Positions 1-8,392 of a stretch of DNA of 64,000 nt are shown here, piece by piece (position 1 is the first letter of the stretch; each line of letters starts with the position of its first letter). The notes below the pieces were generated by a model, which searched no databases, was not told the origin of the DNA, and worked only from the letters and a program-made list of their open reading frames with translations. Origin of the DNA: Gilvirhabdus luticola (lineage in GTDB: Bacteria > Bacteroidota > Bacteroidia > Flavobacteriales > Flavobacteriaceae). Location of the stretch: assembly GCF_032583975.1 (NCBI RefSeq), contig NZ_JAWHTF010000008.1. One strand, written 5' to 3'. Both the position numbers and the translations under genes were made by a program.

Positions 1-757
1 TAGACGTATTATTATATTGTGAAATGGCTCCGCAGATGACTATTCTTGCATGCAAACGCAATATTGCCAAAGCATATTCCAAAATTTCCCCACCAACGTT
101 ATCAAAATAAACGTCTATTCCATTAGGGCATTTCACTTTTAGCTCTTTAATCACATTTTCGGATTTGTAATCTATAGCTTCGTCAAAACCTAATTCGTCA
201 AGTAAATATTTGCATTTGTCTTTACCTCCAGCAATACCAACGACCGTGCAACCTTTTAGTTTGGCTATTTGTCCAACTACACTTCCTACAGCTCCAGCAG
301 CGCCAGAAACTAAAACAACATCACCGAATTTTATCTTACCAACCTCAAGAATCCCAAAGTAAGCTGTCATTCCAGTCATCCCTAATGTACTTAAATACAT
401 TGGCATTGGAGCAATAGAAGGATCCACTTTATGCCAGTTAGATCCGTTAGTAATGCAATATTGTTGCACACCGCCAAAACCTGTGACACAATCTCCTACT
501 TTAAACTTCGGGTTGTTTTTTACCTTGACAATCTTACCAATAGTACCAGCACGCATCACATCGCCAACTTTAATAGGTTCTATATAAGACCTATTGGCAT
601 TCATCCAACCACGCATCGCTGGGTCTAATGAAACGTAATGGTTTTGAACCAAAAACTCTCCATCTTTTAAATCTGGAATATCATTTTTTTCCAATCTCCA
701 GATATCTGGTTCGGGAAATCCTATTGGGCGTTTTACAAAGATTAATTGTTTGTTCAT
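1..757 (-). CDS. NADP-dependent MDR-family oxidoreductase (partial)
   Basis: The gene runs off the left edge, so about 252 N-terminal residues are visible and the C-terminus is missing. It starts MNKQLIFVKRPIGFPEP, has LDPAMRGWMN near residue 47, and shows a dinucleotide-binding stretch VSGAAGAVGSVVGQIAK near residue 150, followed by a VYFDNVGGE motif. These are hallmarks of the zinc-independent medium-chain reductases related to leukotriene B4 12-hydroxydehydrogenase/CurA, which reduce alpha,beta-unsaturated carbonyls with NADPH in the cytosol. No structural-zinc cysteine cluster is visible, which fits that branch. The substrate cannot be read from sequence. It is the last gene of the minus-strand group and is separated from the CSD protein by 65 bp. 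Confidence 0.88.
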   Translation of the reverse strand, partial: MNKQLIFVKRPIGFPEPDIWRLEKNDIPDLKDGEFLVQNHYVSLDPAMRGWMNANRSYIEPIKVGDVMRAGTIGKIVKVKNNPKFKVGDCVTGFGGVQQYCITNGSNWHKVDPSIAPMPMYLSTLGMTGMTAYFGILEVGKIKFGDVVLVSGAAGAVGSVVGQIAKLKGCTVVGIAGGKDKCKYLLDELGFDEAIDYKSENVIKELKVKCPNGIDVYFDNVGGEILEYALAILRLHARIVICGAISQYNNTS

Positions 758-822
758 TCTTTTATTTTAGATGTGTACTCTAAAATAAGAAAAATGATTG
801 CAATCAAAAAAAAAGGAAAGTT

Positions 823-1275
823 TTATATTTTCTTCACCTTTACGGCGTTCATGCCTTTGAGACCTTTTTCAAGCTCGAAAGTCACTTTGTCATTTTCTAT
901 AATTTCGTCAATTAAGCCGCTAACATGAACGAAGTGTTTCTCATTGTTTTCAGAATCAATAATAAACCCAAATCCTTTTGAAGTATCAAAATAATTAACT
1001 TTACCTGTTCTTACTGGGTCAAATGCAGCATCTTCACTATCTTCTTTTTTAGGAATGCCTATTTCAATGCTCTCGGCATCGACTTTAACCTTCATATTTG
1101 GGTCTGGCGGAGTATCTGTTAAATTTCCATTATAGTCTACATAGGCAAACTGAATACCCTTGGTTTTTTGATTTTCTGCTTTCCGGGCTTCTTTTTTCTT
1201 TTTCTTGTCTTCGCGTTTTTTTAGTCTTTTCTTCTCTTTTTCGCTTTTATTAAATGTTTGTTGAGATTTTCCCAT
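823..1275 (-). CDS. Cold-shock domain protein with basic N-terminal tail
   Basis: This 150-residue protein has two parts. Residues 1-35 are extremely Lys/Arg/Glu rich and probably disordered and nucleic-acid binding. Residues about 88-150 form one cold-shock domain with an RNP1-like KGFGFI and an RNP2-like HFVHVS. CSD proteins bind single-stranded RNA or DNA and act as RNA chaperones in the cytoplasm. The long charged extension separates it from the short CspA type found at 8393-8584 and matches a form common in Flavobacteriaceae. It is monocistronic, with about 246 bp of unannotated DNA upstream. The family call is sure; the specific RNA targets are unknown. Confidence 0.9.
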   Translation of the reverse strand: MGKSQQTFNKSEKEKKRLKKREDKKKKKEARKAENQKTKGIQFAYVDYNGNLTDTPPDPNMKVKVDAESIEIGIPKKEDSEDAAFDPVRTGKVNYFDTSKGFGFIIDSENNEKHFVHVSGLIDEIIENDKVTFELEKGLKGMNAVKVKKI

Positions 1276-1521
1276 TCACTAGATTTAAATTTTACATTAT
1301 GATTTTATAAATAAGAATTAGTGCAAAATCAAACAAATTTTTGAAGATAGGTTTATCAAATATCAATCTAATGTGTACAGAGATGTCTTAAATATTTTCA
1401 GTAAAGATAGGGTTTACATTCTTAAAATAAGAATCAAAAAAAATAGATAGCTAATTTTTATACTAGTATATCACTGTAATTCAGGTATTTGTATTAGAAA
1501 TTCCTTTAATTAAAATTTGTT
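1276..1521. other. Intergenic gap with no recognised feature
   Basis: The 246 bases between the helicase stop and the CSD start are AT-rich. They must hold the CSD promoter and the helicase 3' end, but I see no convincing promoter boxes, hairpin or small gene. Confidence 0.4.
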
Positions 1522-3078
1522 TTATTCAGCAGGTTTACCGTGTATTTCTTCAAAAAGCACATCAAAGTTTTTACGTAGATATGTGCGCAATTTTTTTCTG
1601 TAGTCTTCTTTCAACCACTCAATAAAATTAAAGGTACTCTTACAAATACACTTACTATATCTATTTATCCTATGGTCTATGTCATCGCCTAGTTTTTTTG
1701 CTAATTCTAATGCATCATAAACATCTTCGCTGTTTTCTATGCACAACATGGCATGATGCTCTATAGAGCGCGATAAAACAACTTTAGAAGATTCGCCATT
1801 TCTTATGGATTCAGTATATACCTCATTAATATCTAAATAAACTTCTTCGGAATTAGAGAACTCTGCTCGTAATTCGTCAGGCATCTCATATTTAAAATTA
1901 CTTTCGATATCCTCATCATTGAGTAAAGTATCCAAATAGAAATTAGGTGATCTAAAGATGCGCTGCCAATCTAATTCTGAACCCCAAGGCCCAAATCTAT
2001 GAAGGTTATTTCCCAAATCTATGACTGTAAAAGTATCTTTATCTTTAAGAATTCGTGAGCCTCTACCAATCATCTGATAATATAATGTGAGCGATTTTGT
2101 AGCTCTGTTCAAAATGATAGATTCTACCGTTGGTTCGTCAAAACCAGTGGTGAGAATACTTACAGACGTTAAAATGGCATCAGGTGTATCTTTAAACCAT
2201 TTTAAGATCTTTTTTCTTTCTTTTTTAGAGTTTGTATTGTCTAAATGGGCAATTGGATATCCAGCCGCTCTAAACGTTTCATAGACATATTGCGAAGTAT
2301 GAATACCGTTGTTAAATATTAGCGTTTTCTTGCCTTTTGATTGCTCTTCGTAGGCATGCAATAGCTTACTTAACATATCAAAATTGTTGTATAAGTCTTC
2401 TGAAGATTTTACGGTATAATCTCCGTTTGCACCAACTACTAAAGAAGTTAAACCAACATTGTATGAATAGATTTCTGCTCTTGCCAAAAATTTATTCTTA
2501 ATTAAAGACTCTATACTTTCACCAACAATAAGCTCGTTGTAATTGTCTTTCATTGGTAACTTTATGTTAGAGCTTAAAGGCGTAGCCGTAACACCCAAAA
2601 TGAAGGACTTTTCAAAAAACTTAAAGAGTTTGGTAAAGGAGTTGTAATGAGCTTCGTCTATAATTACCAAGCCGATATTAGAAATATCTAGCTTATCTTC
2701 ATTTAATCTGTTGTTCAAGGTTTCGACCATTGCTACAAAACAACTATATTGATCCTGATCTTCAAGATTAGCTTTGCTATCTACTACTTTATTAACCACA
2801 TTAAACTCTGTAAGCATTCTAGAGGTTTGCTTGCATAGCTCAATACGATGGGTCATAACAAGTACTTTGGTATCGTGGTGCTTTAAAAACTGACGTACGA
2901 TCTCTGAAAAAATAACGGTTTTACCTCCACCAGTTGGAAGTTGATACAATAAATGATAATCTTCTGGAGCATCTTCAAAGCATTTAAATATCTTCTCGAT
3001 GGCACCGTGTTGGTAATTATAAAGGCTTTTACCAACTTTTCTGTCCTCAAGTTCTAATGTTGTAATAGATCTACTCAT
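1522..3078 (-). CDS. DEAD/DEAH-box superfamily 2 helicase
   Basis: The 518-residue protein has the SF2 helicase motifs in order: Walker A PTGGGKT (about 48-54), motif Ia MTHR, motif II DEAH (141-144), motif III TATP (164-167), and in the second RecA domain ILTTGFDEP and QMIGRGSR (motifs V and VI). It is predicted to use ATP to remodel double-stranded nucleic acid. The compact core plus about 130 C-terminal residues resembles the RadD/type III-like helicases of unknown substrate rather than RecQ or RNA DEAD-box proteins. It has its own promoter just upstream and no obvious operon partner. The helicase class is certain; the biological role is unassigned. Confidence 0.9.
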   Translation of the reverse strand: MSRSITTLELEDRKVGKSLYNYQHGAIEKIFKCFEDAPEDYHLLYQLPTGGGKTVIFSEIVRQFLKHHDTKVLVMTHRIELCKQTSRMLTEFNVVNKVVDSKANLEDQDQYSCFVAMVETLNNRLNEDKLDISNIGLVIIDEAHYNSFTKLFKFFEKSFILGVTATPLSSNIKLPMKDNYNELIVGESIESLIKNKFLARAEIYSYNVGLTSLVVGANGDYTVKSSEDLYNNFDMLSKLLHAYEEQSKGKKTLIFNNGIHTSQYVYETFRAAGYPIAHLDNTNSKKERKKILKWFKDTPDAILTSVSILTTGFDEPTVESIILNRATKSLTLYYQMIGRGSRILKDKDTFTVIDLGNNLHRFGPWGSELDWQRIFRSPNFYLDTLLNDEDIESNFKYEMPDELRAEFSNSEEVYLDINEVYTESIRNGESSKVVLSRSIEHHAMLCIENSEDVYDALELAKKLGDDIDHRINRYSKCICKSTFNFIEWLKEDYRKKLRTYLRKNFDVLFEEIHGKPAE

Positions 3079-3089
3079 ATATCAAGTTG

Positions 3090-3119
3090 CAAAAGTACAA
3101 CCTAAATTGAGTGTTCAAA
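3090..3119 (-). promoter_or_regulatory. Bacteroidota-type promoter for the helicase gene
   Basis: On the minus strand TACTTTTG (3090-3097) matches the TAnnTTTG -7 box exactly, and TTTG (3116-3119) lies 18 nt upstream as the -33 box. The start codon at 3078 is only about 12 nt beyond the -7 box, so the transcript would be almost leaderless. Confidence 0.6.
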
Positions 3120-3143
3120 GAAATAATGATCAATATTTATTAA

Positions 3144-3293
3144 CTATGTGTTGTTAGCTTTTTTATTGCGTATCATTTTATCAATAGGTTTTTTAAAAAT
3201 TCTACTAAAGAAATATTCATCATTATCGCCTTGCTTATATGTGTTTTCTTTTGAAGTATCCCAACTGTTTTTAATTTTTCCCGTATAAAAATT
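3144..3293 (-). pseudogene. Remnant of an AraC-family HTH C-terminus
   Basis: A 49-codon open frame without a start codon lies between a TAG and a terminal TAG (3144-3146) and overlaps the 3' end of the esterase in another frame. Its middle reads TSKENTYKQGDNDEYFFSR then IFKK. This aligns without gaps to the HTH of the intact AraC regulator at 4895-5803 (TVKEIAYELGYNDEYYFSR then FFKK), with about 16 of 24 positions identical and strong DNA identity over the NDEY..FSR..FKK part. Downstream of FKK the similarity stops. It looks like the truncated, decayed 3' end of an AraC paralogue. The alternative, a frameshifted C-terminal extension of the esterase, is also possible because the frames meet at an A5 run. 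Confidence 0.5.
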
Positions 3294-4227
3294 CTAAAGC
3301 TTTTGGAAATCTTTTTGCAAAATCTTCAAAGCTGTGCTTACCTTCATTGTCCAAAAGATAGTTTACTTTAGTTTTAGATGCGTTGTTTTGAATTATGTTT
3401 TTTAAATTTTCTGCATCTTCAACAGCCATTTTTTTAATTTGAAATGTATCACCTTCTTCTGTACCAATACCAATATATACTCTTTGTGGCCATTTATTTT
3501 TGCCTCTAGAGATTTTTAATATTTCCTGATTATGAACATATAATGATGGACTTTCGAGAAGAAGTCGACTGCATTGTTTTGGGTTTTTTAACGCCGTATA
3601 CAAAGCTATGAGTGCTCCTCTTGATGAACCTCCAAATCCCGTATGCTTATACCCTTTTTTAGTTCGAAAATTTGAATTTACTAATGGAATAACTTCATTG
3701 ATCAGAAAATCTGGATACAACTTTCCTTTTGGGTTATTAATTTTTGCGTTTTCGTTTGTTTCAAAAAAGTCTTCCCAAGGTAAATATTCATTTGCTCGAT
3801 CTCGCAAGGGGTTTGTTGACTCCACTGTTGAGGCTCCATTATCAATTCCAACCACAATAATTGGTTCTATCTTCTTTGACTTAATTAGCTCATGCACTAT
3901 GGTTTGAATATCATATGCGTGAAACACTAAAACTCCATCGTTTAAATATAGTACGGGATACTTATTATTGTTTTTATAATAATCTGGTGGTAATAAAACC
4001 CGAATTCTTCTTGTATTATTGAATACATTACTTTTTAGTTGAATGGTATCAATAATAAATAGATTTTCTTTGGATTGCTTTTGAGATACTTCTTGTAACG
4101 AATTGGATTGAATTGAAGTTGCTTTACAACTCATTAAGAAAAATGAGACAAGTACTATTTGAAACAGAGGTATATTAACCTGCAATTGATATAAACGCAT
4201 TAAGTCTTTTTGGTAAAGACGATGCAT
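3271..4227 (-). CDS. Esterase D-like alpha/beta hydrolase lipoprotein
   Basis: This 318-residue protein has an N-terminal hydrophobic segment ending in a lipobox-like FLMSC (about residue 34), so it is probably a lipidated periplasmic or outer-membrane protein. The body matches the putative esterase family (PF00756). It has RVLLPPDYYKNNNKYPVLYLNDG, here split as RVLLPPDYY and YPVLYLNDG, the nucleophile elbow GFGGSSRGALIAL (Ser in GSSRG), and a C-terminal GKHSFEDF supplying the His. It likely hydrolyses an ester, for instance an acyl ester or siderophore, but the substrate is not deducible. A second Met at 4200 gives a more usual signal-peptide length. The C-terminus overlaps the AraC remnant. 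Confidence 0.82.
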   Translation of the reverse strand: MHRLYQKDLMRLYQLQVNIPLFQIVLVSFFLMSCKATSIQSNSLQEVSQKQSKENLFIIDTIQLKSNVFNNTRRIRVLLPPDYYKNNNKYPVLYLNDGVLVFHAYDIQTIVHELIKSKKIEPIIVVGIDNGASTVESTNPLRDRANEYLPWEDFFETNENAKINNPKGKLYPDFLINEVIPLVNSNFRTKKGYKHTGFGGSSRGALIALYTALKNPKQCSRLLLESPSLYVHNQEILKISRGKNKWPQRVYIGIGTEEGDTFQIKKMAVEDAENLKNIIQNNASKTKVNYLLDNEGKHSFEDFAKRFPKALEFLYGKN

Positions 4228-4283
4228 TTTGGTGTGTGTTGCATATTTTAACTACTATAGTTGTATTAAAATGCATTTGGTGT

Positions 4284-4733
4284 TTAGGATTGGTTACTAG
4301 CACTTTCTTCTACCTTGCTCCAAGTATCCCAAACTTGTTTCACAAGCGATTTTAATTCTATTGAATCCTTACTTTTCTCTAACTGTAAAAATATGTCATG
4401 CAATTCTCCTCTTAAGGACGGATACTTACTAGATATTTCCGCAACTTTTTTCCAAGCATTAATATGATCTTGGAATGCAGAAATAAAATTTTCGGGACAG
4501 TTTGTATAATCTAAAGATTCTAACTCACTAGTATAGTTGTTTAGTGCATCCTTTAATGGTATTTTTTCGGAAGCATGGTTCCTAACATTTCCTAAAAAAC
4601 TGTCTTTTGCAAATATTCTTTCAATACATTCTGTACGTTTCATTTCCAATGAAGAATCAGAATTATTCTTTTTTACAACGGATTCTTTACAGCCTAGAAT
4701 TGAGAAAAATACTATGAGTAATAACAATTTCAT
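4284..4733 (-). CDS. Small lipoprotein of unknown function
   Basis: About 149 residues. I chose the Met at 4733 because it gives the compact signal MKLLLLIVFFSILGC with a lipobox ILGC; an in-frame Met at 4763 would add ten polar residues. The mature part is helical and charged, with Trp-containing segments (INAWKKVAEI, VWDTWSKVEES), and resembles small periplasmic helical proteins. I recognise no family. It lies 57 bp upstream of the esterase on the same strand and could be co-transcribed with it. Real coding status is supported by the signal peptide and even codon use. Confidence 0.65.
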   Translation of the reverse strand: MKLLLLIVFFSILGCKESVVKKNNSDSSLEMKRTECIERIFAKDSFLGNVRNHASEKIPLKDALNNYTSELESLDYTNCPENFISAFQDHINAWKKVAEISSKYPSLRGELHDIFLQLEKSKDSIELKSLVKQVWDTWSKVEESASNQS

Positions 4734-4894
4734 GTAACGATAATTTGAGTGATTGTTTAACAAGTTACCAACTACTGAAAAACAACAGGTACATACCCCA
4801 TAAAATTAAATAAAATCTTAAATTTTCATTAGCTTTTGGTTGTAAAATTGTATCCAAAACGAAAACTACGTGAAGTGTGGCTTTATAGGACATA

Positions 4895-5803
4895 TTATTC
4901 TTTAGTTTGGTATGAACTGGTAACGGCTGAAGCTCTATCAAAACCAACTGTGTCTCTATACACTTGTGGTGATACCTCGGCATTCTTTTTAAAGAATCTG
5001 CTAAAATAATATTCATCATTATATCCTAATTCATATGCAATCTCTTTTACGGTTTTGTTGGTGAGATACAGCTCGCGTTTAGCTTCAATGATAATACGTT
5101 CGGAGATGAGATCTGTTAAAGTTTTGTTGAAATGTATCTTGGTGAGCTTGGTAAGTGCCTTTGGGCTTATGGCCAACATATCTGCATAGTCACTTGCCGT
5201 GTGTTTGGATTTATAGTGCAGCTCGATATAGTTTTTTAGGTTTTGTAAAATAAAGGGTTTTTCGGGCTGGTCTATGGTCTCCTCTATCTGGGTTTGCTGT
5301 TCTGTTTTAAGCCGTGATGCCGTGATGAGGAAAATTTTAAGATAAGAGATCAATAACTCATATTGTGCAAGAGCTGGGTTTTGCATTTCAGCCTTGATCT
5401 GTTCAACAATCATATTAAAATTGGCTTGGACTTTTGCATCTACATCAACAAAAGGTGGACTATATATGTTGTTGAACAATACGCCATGACAAGCCACTTC
5501 TTTATGATGTTTATGGATACAAAAGAAATCTGGATGAAAGTTAATGACCAGACCACTAATACACTTCTCGGCTTCAACCATAAAGGGTTGGTGAGGCGAA
5601 AATGACAACAATGTGTTGGCTTCAAAGCTGTACTCATTAAAATCGGCTTTTACATTACCACTACCATTGGTTACCCAAATGAGCGAGTAATGGCTCAATT
5701 TTAAAAGTTCGTTAAATGGGTTGTCTACATCAAAATATGAGAGCTTAAAAGACAGTGTGCCTGTTTGCGGATTGATAAGTGTAAAATCATTGTGTTGCAA
5801 CAT
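4895..5803 (-). CDS. AraC-family transcriptional regulator
   Basis: The 302-residue protein has an N-terminal effector or cupin-like half (residues 1-150) and a C-terminal double helix-turn-helix of the AraC/XylS type. The second HTH reads EIAYELGYNDEYYFSRFFKK then SPQVYRDT, and the first HTH is TASDYADMLAISPKALTKL. It should bind DNA and regulate nearby genes. The neighbouring NTF2-like gene ends 10 bp upstream of its start, so they likely form one transcript. Plausible targets are this small stress-like group (NTF2-like, Cys-rich protein, AhpD-like). Part of the same HTH occurs as a remnant at 3144-3293. Confidence 0.92.
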   Translation of the reverse strand: MLQHNDFTLINPQTGTLSFKLSYFDVDNPFNELLKLSHYSLIWVTNGSGNVKADFNEYSFEANTLLSFSPHQPFMVEAEKCISGLVINFHPDFFCIHKHHKEVACHGVLFNNIYSPPFVDVDAKVQANFNMIVEQIKAEMQNPALAQYELLISYLKIFLITASRLKTEQQTQIEETIDQPEKPFILQNLKNYIELHYKSKHTASDYADMLAISPKALTKLTKIHFNKTLTDLISERIIIEAKRELYLTNKTVKEIAYELGYNDEYYFSRFFKKNAEVSPQVYRDTVGFDRASAVTSSYQTKE

Positions 5804-5813
5804 AGGTTCTAAA

Positions 5814-6233
5814 TTATGTTAATTTTCGTTCATTTTCATTAATTTTTAAATCGTTGATGCTGGCATAACGCTTTTGCATCAGACCATTTGCGTCAAATTC
5901 CCAAAGCTCATTACCATAGGCTCTGTACCATTTGTCGTATTCATCTTGAAATTCATACTCAAATCTAACAGCCATTCGGTTATCTTTAAATCCCCAGAGT
6001 TCTTTTTTTAGTTTATAGTGGCGTTCTTTCTTCCATTTTTGTGTTAAGAATTGTACGATCTCCTCTCGCCCATTAATGAATTGTGTTCTGTTACGCCATT
6101 CGGAATCTATGGTATAGGCTTTAGATACCTTTTCAGGGTTCTTACTGTTCCAGGCATCTTCGGCCAGTTGTACTTTTTGTAAGGCAGTTTCTGATGTAAA
6201 TGGTGGTAGCGGATGTTTTATTTCTGACGACAT
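5814..6233 (-). CDS. NTF2-like protein, DUF1348 family
   Basis: At 139 residues this matches the DUF1348 nuclear-transport-factor-2-like family. It has the recognisable TALQKVQLAEDAWNS, the SEWRNRTQFINGREEI stretch, and the paired aromatic segment WGFKDNRMAVRFEYEFQD, split here as WGFKDNRMAVR and FEYEFQD. NTF2 folds form a cone with a pocket and are often used as small enzymes or binding domains; no reaction is established for DUF1348. It lies immediately upstream of the AraC gene (10 bp gap) and 33 bp downstream of the Cys-rich small protein, which suggests co-transcription. The whole family length is present. Confidence 0.85.
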   Translation of the reverse strand: MSSEIKHPLPPFTSETALQKVQLAEDAWNSKNPEKVSKAYTIDSEWRNRTQFINGREEIVQFLTQKWKKERHYKLKKELWGFKDNRMAVRFEYEFQDEYDKWYRAYGNELWEFDANGLMQKRYASINDLKINENERKLT

Positions 6234-6266
6234 TTTTAGTGTATTAATAATTGAACATGTAATGAT

Positions 6267-6539
6267 CTAATGGTTGTAGCTTTCAAAACATACATTACAC
6301 AATAGTGTTTTGTCTTTTGGTTTTAAGTGTATTGCCTTTAAATTTTGTTCTACATATGATGTGATCCAGCCTTTTTGTTGTTCTAAATCTTTGATGTTTT
6401 TAGATTTTAAAGCTTTATAAAAATTTCCACCATATTCTTGTCTTCCCCAACAATTCGGGCAAAAGCCTTCCGGAGAATTTGTATGCTCATGATTGGGGCT
6501 TTTCTTTAAGAACTTGAGTATGCTCTTTGTTAGATTCAT
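6267..6539 (-). CDS. Small Cys-rich (zinc-ribbon-like) protein
   Basis: A 90-residue protein with two separated CxxC pairs, FCPNCWG (about residues 27-33) and LLCNVCFES (about 80-88). These could together bind one zinc or form redox-active thiols. The central region is helical (IKDLEQQKGWITSYVEQNL). I cannot name a family with certainty. It sits between the AhpD-like and NTF2-like genes on the same strand. It begins only about 20 bp after an intrinsic terminator, so it may depend on partial read-through or on a promoter overlapping that terminator. Confidence 0.7.
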   Translation of the reverse strand: MNLTKSILKFLKKSPNHEHTNSPEGFCPNCWGRQEYGGNFYKALKSKNIKDLEQQKGWITSYVEQNLKAIHLKPKDKTLLCNVCFESYNH

Positions 6540-6560
6540 TTTTTATATCGATCTATAGTT

Positions 6561-6595
6561 AAAAAAAGGAAGCATGTCATAAACATACTCCCTTT
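6561..6595 (-). terminator. Intrinsic terminator after the AhpD-like gene
   Basis: On the minus strand the arms (6583-6595 and 6565-6577) pair over 13 bp including two G-U wobbles around a 5-nt loop, followed by seven T residues. It lies directly behind the stop codon of the AhpD-like gene. Confidence 0.85.
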
Positions 6596-6601
6596 GCTAT
6601 T

Positions 6602-7147
6602 TTAAATGGTTTCAGCTATTGGAAAATCAACTGGCACTTTAGTTAAATTGTGCAGGTAGTTCATTGCTGTTTTATCACTGATCTGAAGGATCAGATCCAC
6701 AAGGTTTTCGTTAGTGTAGCCTTGAGCAAAAAACTCCTCTATGTTCTCGTCACTGGCATTACCTCTGTTTTGTGTAAGGTCTGCCGCAAGTACAACCAGA
6801 GCGTTCAGTTTTGGATTTTCGCTTCTACCCTTACGGATACCTAATAATTGTTCATCGTTAAAGCCATTCATTTTACCTAAAACCACATGTGCACTTTGGC
6901 AATAGATACAGCCGTTTACCTGACTAACAATAAGGTTTACGGCTTCTTTTTCTTTGTTAGACAAAGAGGTTTTAGCATTCTGAAATTCTAAATAACGTGC
7001 TAAACCATGGTCAGAATAGGCTATGGTGGCATAAAGATTAGGTACAAAACCTAACGCTTTGTTCAGGTTATCAAAAATCTCTTGGTTTGTTGAAGATACA
7101 TCTTCTTTTGTAGGAACTTTAAATCCTGTTACGTGTACATTTTCCAT
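6602..7147 (-). CDS. Carboxymuconolactone decarboxylase/AhpD-like peroxidase
   Basis: The 181-residue protein carries the CMD/AhpD core: EAVNLIVSQVNGCIYCQSAH (residues about 67-86), in which the CxxC pair plus the His two residues later is the redox or proton-relay site of AhpD alkylhydroperoxidases. The following AKTSLSNKEK and GRSENPKLNALVVLA segments also fit. It probably reduces peroxides or a related disulfide partner in the cytoplasm. An intrinsic terminator ends the gene, and the downstream AraC and NTF2-like genes may form a related stress-response group. The exact substrate is unknown. Confidence 0.88.
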   Translation of the reverse strand: MENVHVTGFKVPTKEDVSSTNQEIFDNLNKALGFVPNLYATIAYSDHGLARYLEFQNAKTSLSNKEKEAVNLIVSQVNGCIYCQSAHVVLGKMNGFNDEQLLGIRKGRSENPKLNALVVLAADLTQNRGNASDENIEEFFAQGYTNENLVDLILQISDKTAMNYLHNLTKVPVDFPIAETI

Positions 7148-7379
7148 TTTTGTATTGTTTTAAATATAGTGTGTCATTATTGACGATACAAAGATGGTAA
7201 GCATGTATGTTTTAAAAAATGGACAATTGTCGTTAATGGATGGACAATTTTCTTTAGGGGTTTATTGGAAAGGTGTTATCACATACATGCCTATTAATAA
7301 GCGTAATATGAAACTCTTGTACAGGCACAGACCGGCAATTAATTGAAAGATGCTGTTTTGGTGTTGCAGTGACAGTTAA

Positions 7380-8285
7380 TTATAGCTTTTCGAAAACCAA
7401 GCGATAATGCTCCATAACTTCTTTTTCGAAACAGATCTTATTTGGGCTTATTCTAAAAACAGCCACTTGATGTCTGAATTCTCTATCAGTTAGTAATTTT
7501 GGGAGTAATGATAGGTATAGCGCGTACTTTTTAAAACTAAATGCTCTGAATTTTTTTCGCCATTGTCTAATGGTCTCTATGTAGTCTTTACGACCGCTGC
7601 TTTGCGATATTAATTTAAAATACGGTTTGGCATTGCGTATAACCATTTCTGGCCCATAAGGAAGCCAGGAACCAGGGAACTCTTTAATCATAAGTGCCAT
7701 AACATGTGCTGCAGAACCTTTTTCTGCATTGACATCAATGGTTTCAAAATCGACCATGTTTTTAGCAAAGGTCATGGTTTGCATGTAAAATCTACCACCA
7801 GTAGGCAGTAAATAATTAAGTGTTTGAAAAAAATTTGCATAGATGCTTTCCTGTTTACCTGATTGCCATTGAGTAATGGAACAGAAATGTTCTAAACCAC
7901 CAATGCAGGATATGGCGTCAAAAGTACCATAGTCATCTGGAGTTACCGTGCGACAATCTTTTACCAATACATTCATATCGTTATTTTGGCAGGCTTCTGC
8001 TTGCCCTTCTGATAAGGTAAGACCAATGCAGGCAGCACCTCTTTCTTGTGTAACATATTTGATGAATGGTCCCCAACCACAAGCCATATCTAATACCTTA
8101 CTACCCTTTTTAATATTTAGGCTATCTGCAATGAATTGATGTTTTTGTTTTTGTGCCTCTTCTAGTGACATTGTAAAATTACCATCATATTTGGCACCAC
8201 TATAATCGGCCGATTCTCCCATACTTAAACGGAATATTTTGTCAATAGTGGTATATGTGAAATCCAAGTCCTTTTTTTCAGCCAT
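7380..8285 (-). CDS. SAM methyltransferase, cyclopropane-fatty-acid synthase type
   Basis: This 301-residue class I methyltransferase has the SAM site GSKVLDMACGWGPFIKYV (motif I, about residues 62-79) and the CFA-family signature GLTLSEGQAEAC, followed by DAISCIGGLEHF. The CFA/mycolic-acid cyclopropane synthase family transfers a methylene or methyl group to the double bond of unsaturated membrane acyl chains. It lacks the extra N-terminal domain of E. coli Cfa, so it is a short form and may instead methylate another lipid. Its upstream neighbours are a cold-shock protein and a fatty-acid desaturase, which supports a role in modifying unsaturated acyl chains. Confidence 0.8.
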   Translation of the reverse strand: MAEKKDLDFTYTTIDKIFRLSMGESADYSGAKYDGNFTMSLEEAQKQKHQFIADSLNIKKGSKVLDMACGWGPFIKYVTQERGAACIGLTLSEGQAEACQNNDMNVLVKDCRTVTPDDYGTFDAISCIGGLEHFCSITQWQSGKQESIYANFFQTLNYLLPTGGRFYMQTMTFAKNMVDFETIDVNAEKGSAAHVMALMIKEFPGSWLPYGPEMVIRNAKPYFKLISQSSGRKDYIETIRQWRKKFRAFSFKKYALYLSLLPKLLTDREFRHQVAVFRISPNKICFEKEVMEHYRLVFEKL

Positions 8286-8340
8286 TAGAATAGTTTAACG
8301 GATTGAAGACATATGAAACATATGTTTGTTAGAAATTAAG

Positions 8341-8369
8341 AAGAAACCACCATTATTAGATGGCTTCTT
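8341..8369 (-). terminator. Terminator-like hairpin after the cold-shock gene
   Basis: Arms 8341-8349 and 8361-8369 pair over 9 bp (one G-U wobble on the minus strand). The U-tract is better on the plus strand than on the minus strand, so termination of the csp transcript may be partial. Confidence 0.5.
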
Positions 8370-8392
8370 TTTTAATGTTTAATAGCTATAAA

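Noticed and set aside
794..805. Palindrome TGATTGCAATCA after the CSD gene
   Set aside because: The loop would be too small for a hairpin of useful stability; a chance AT-rich palindrome.
3608..3907. Open plus-strand frame of 99 codons
   Set aside because: It lies antisense to the esterase and its residues do not form a protein-like pattern; a shadow of the real gene.
4765..5019. 84-codon minus-strand frame overlapping the AraC C-terminus
   Set aside because: It shares DNA with the AraC gene in another frame and carries no motif.
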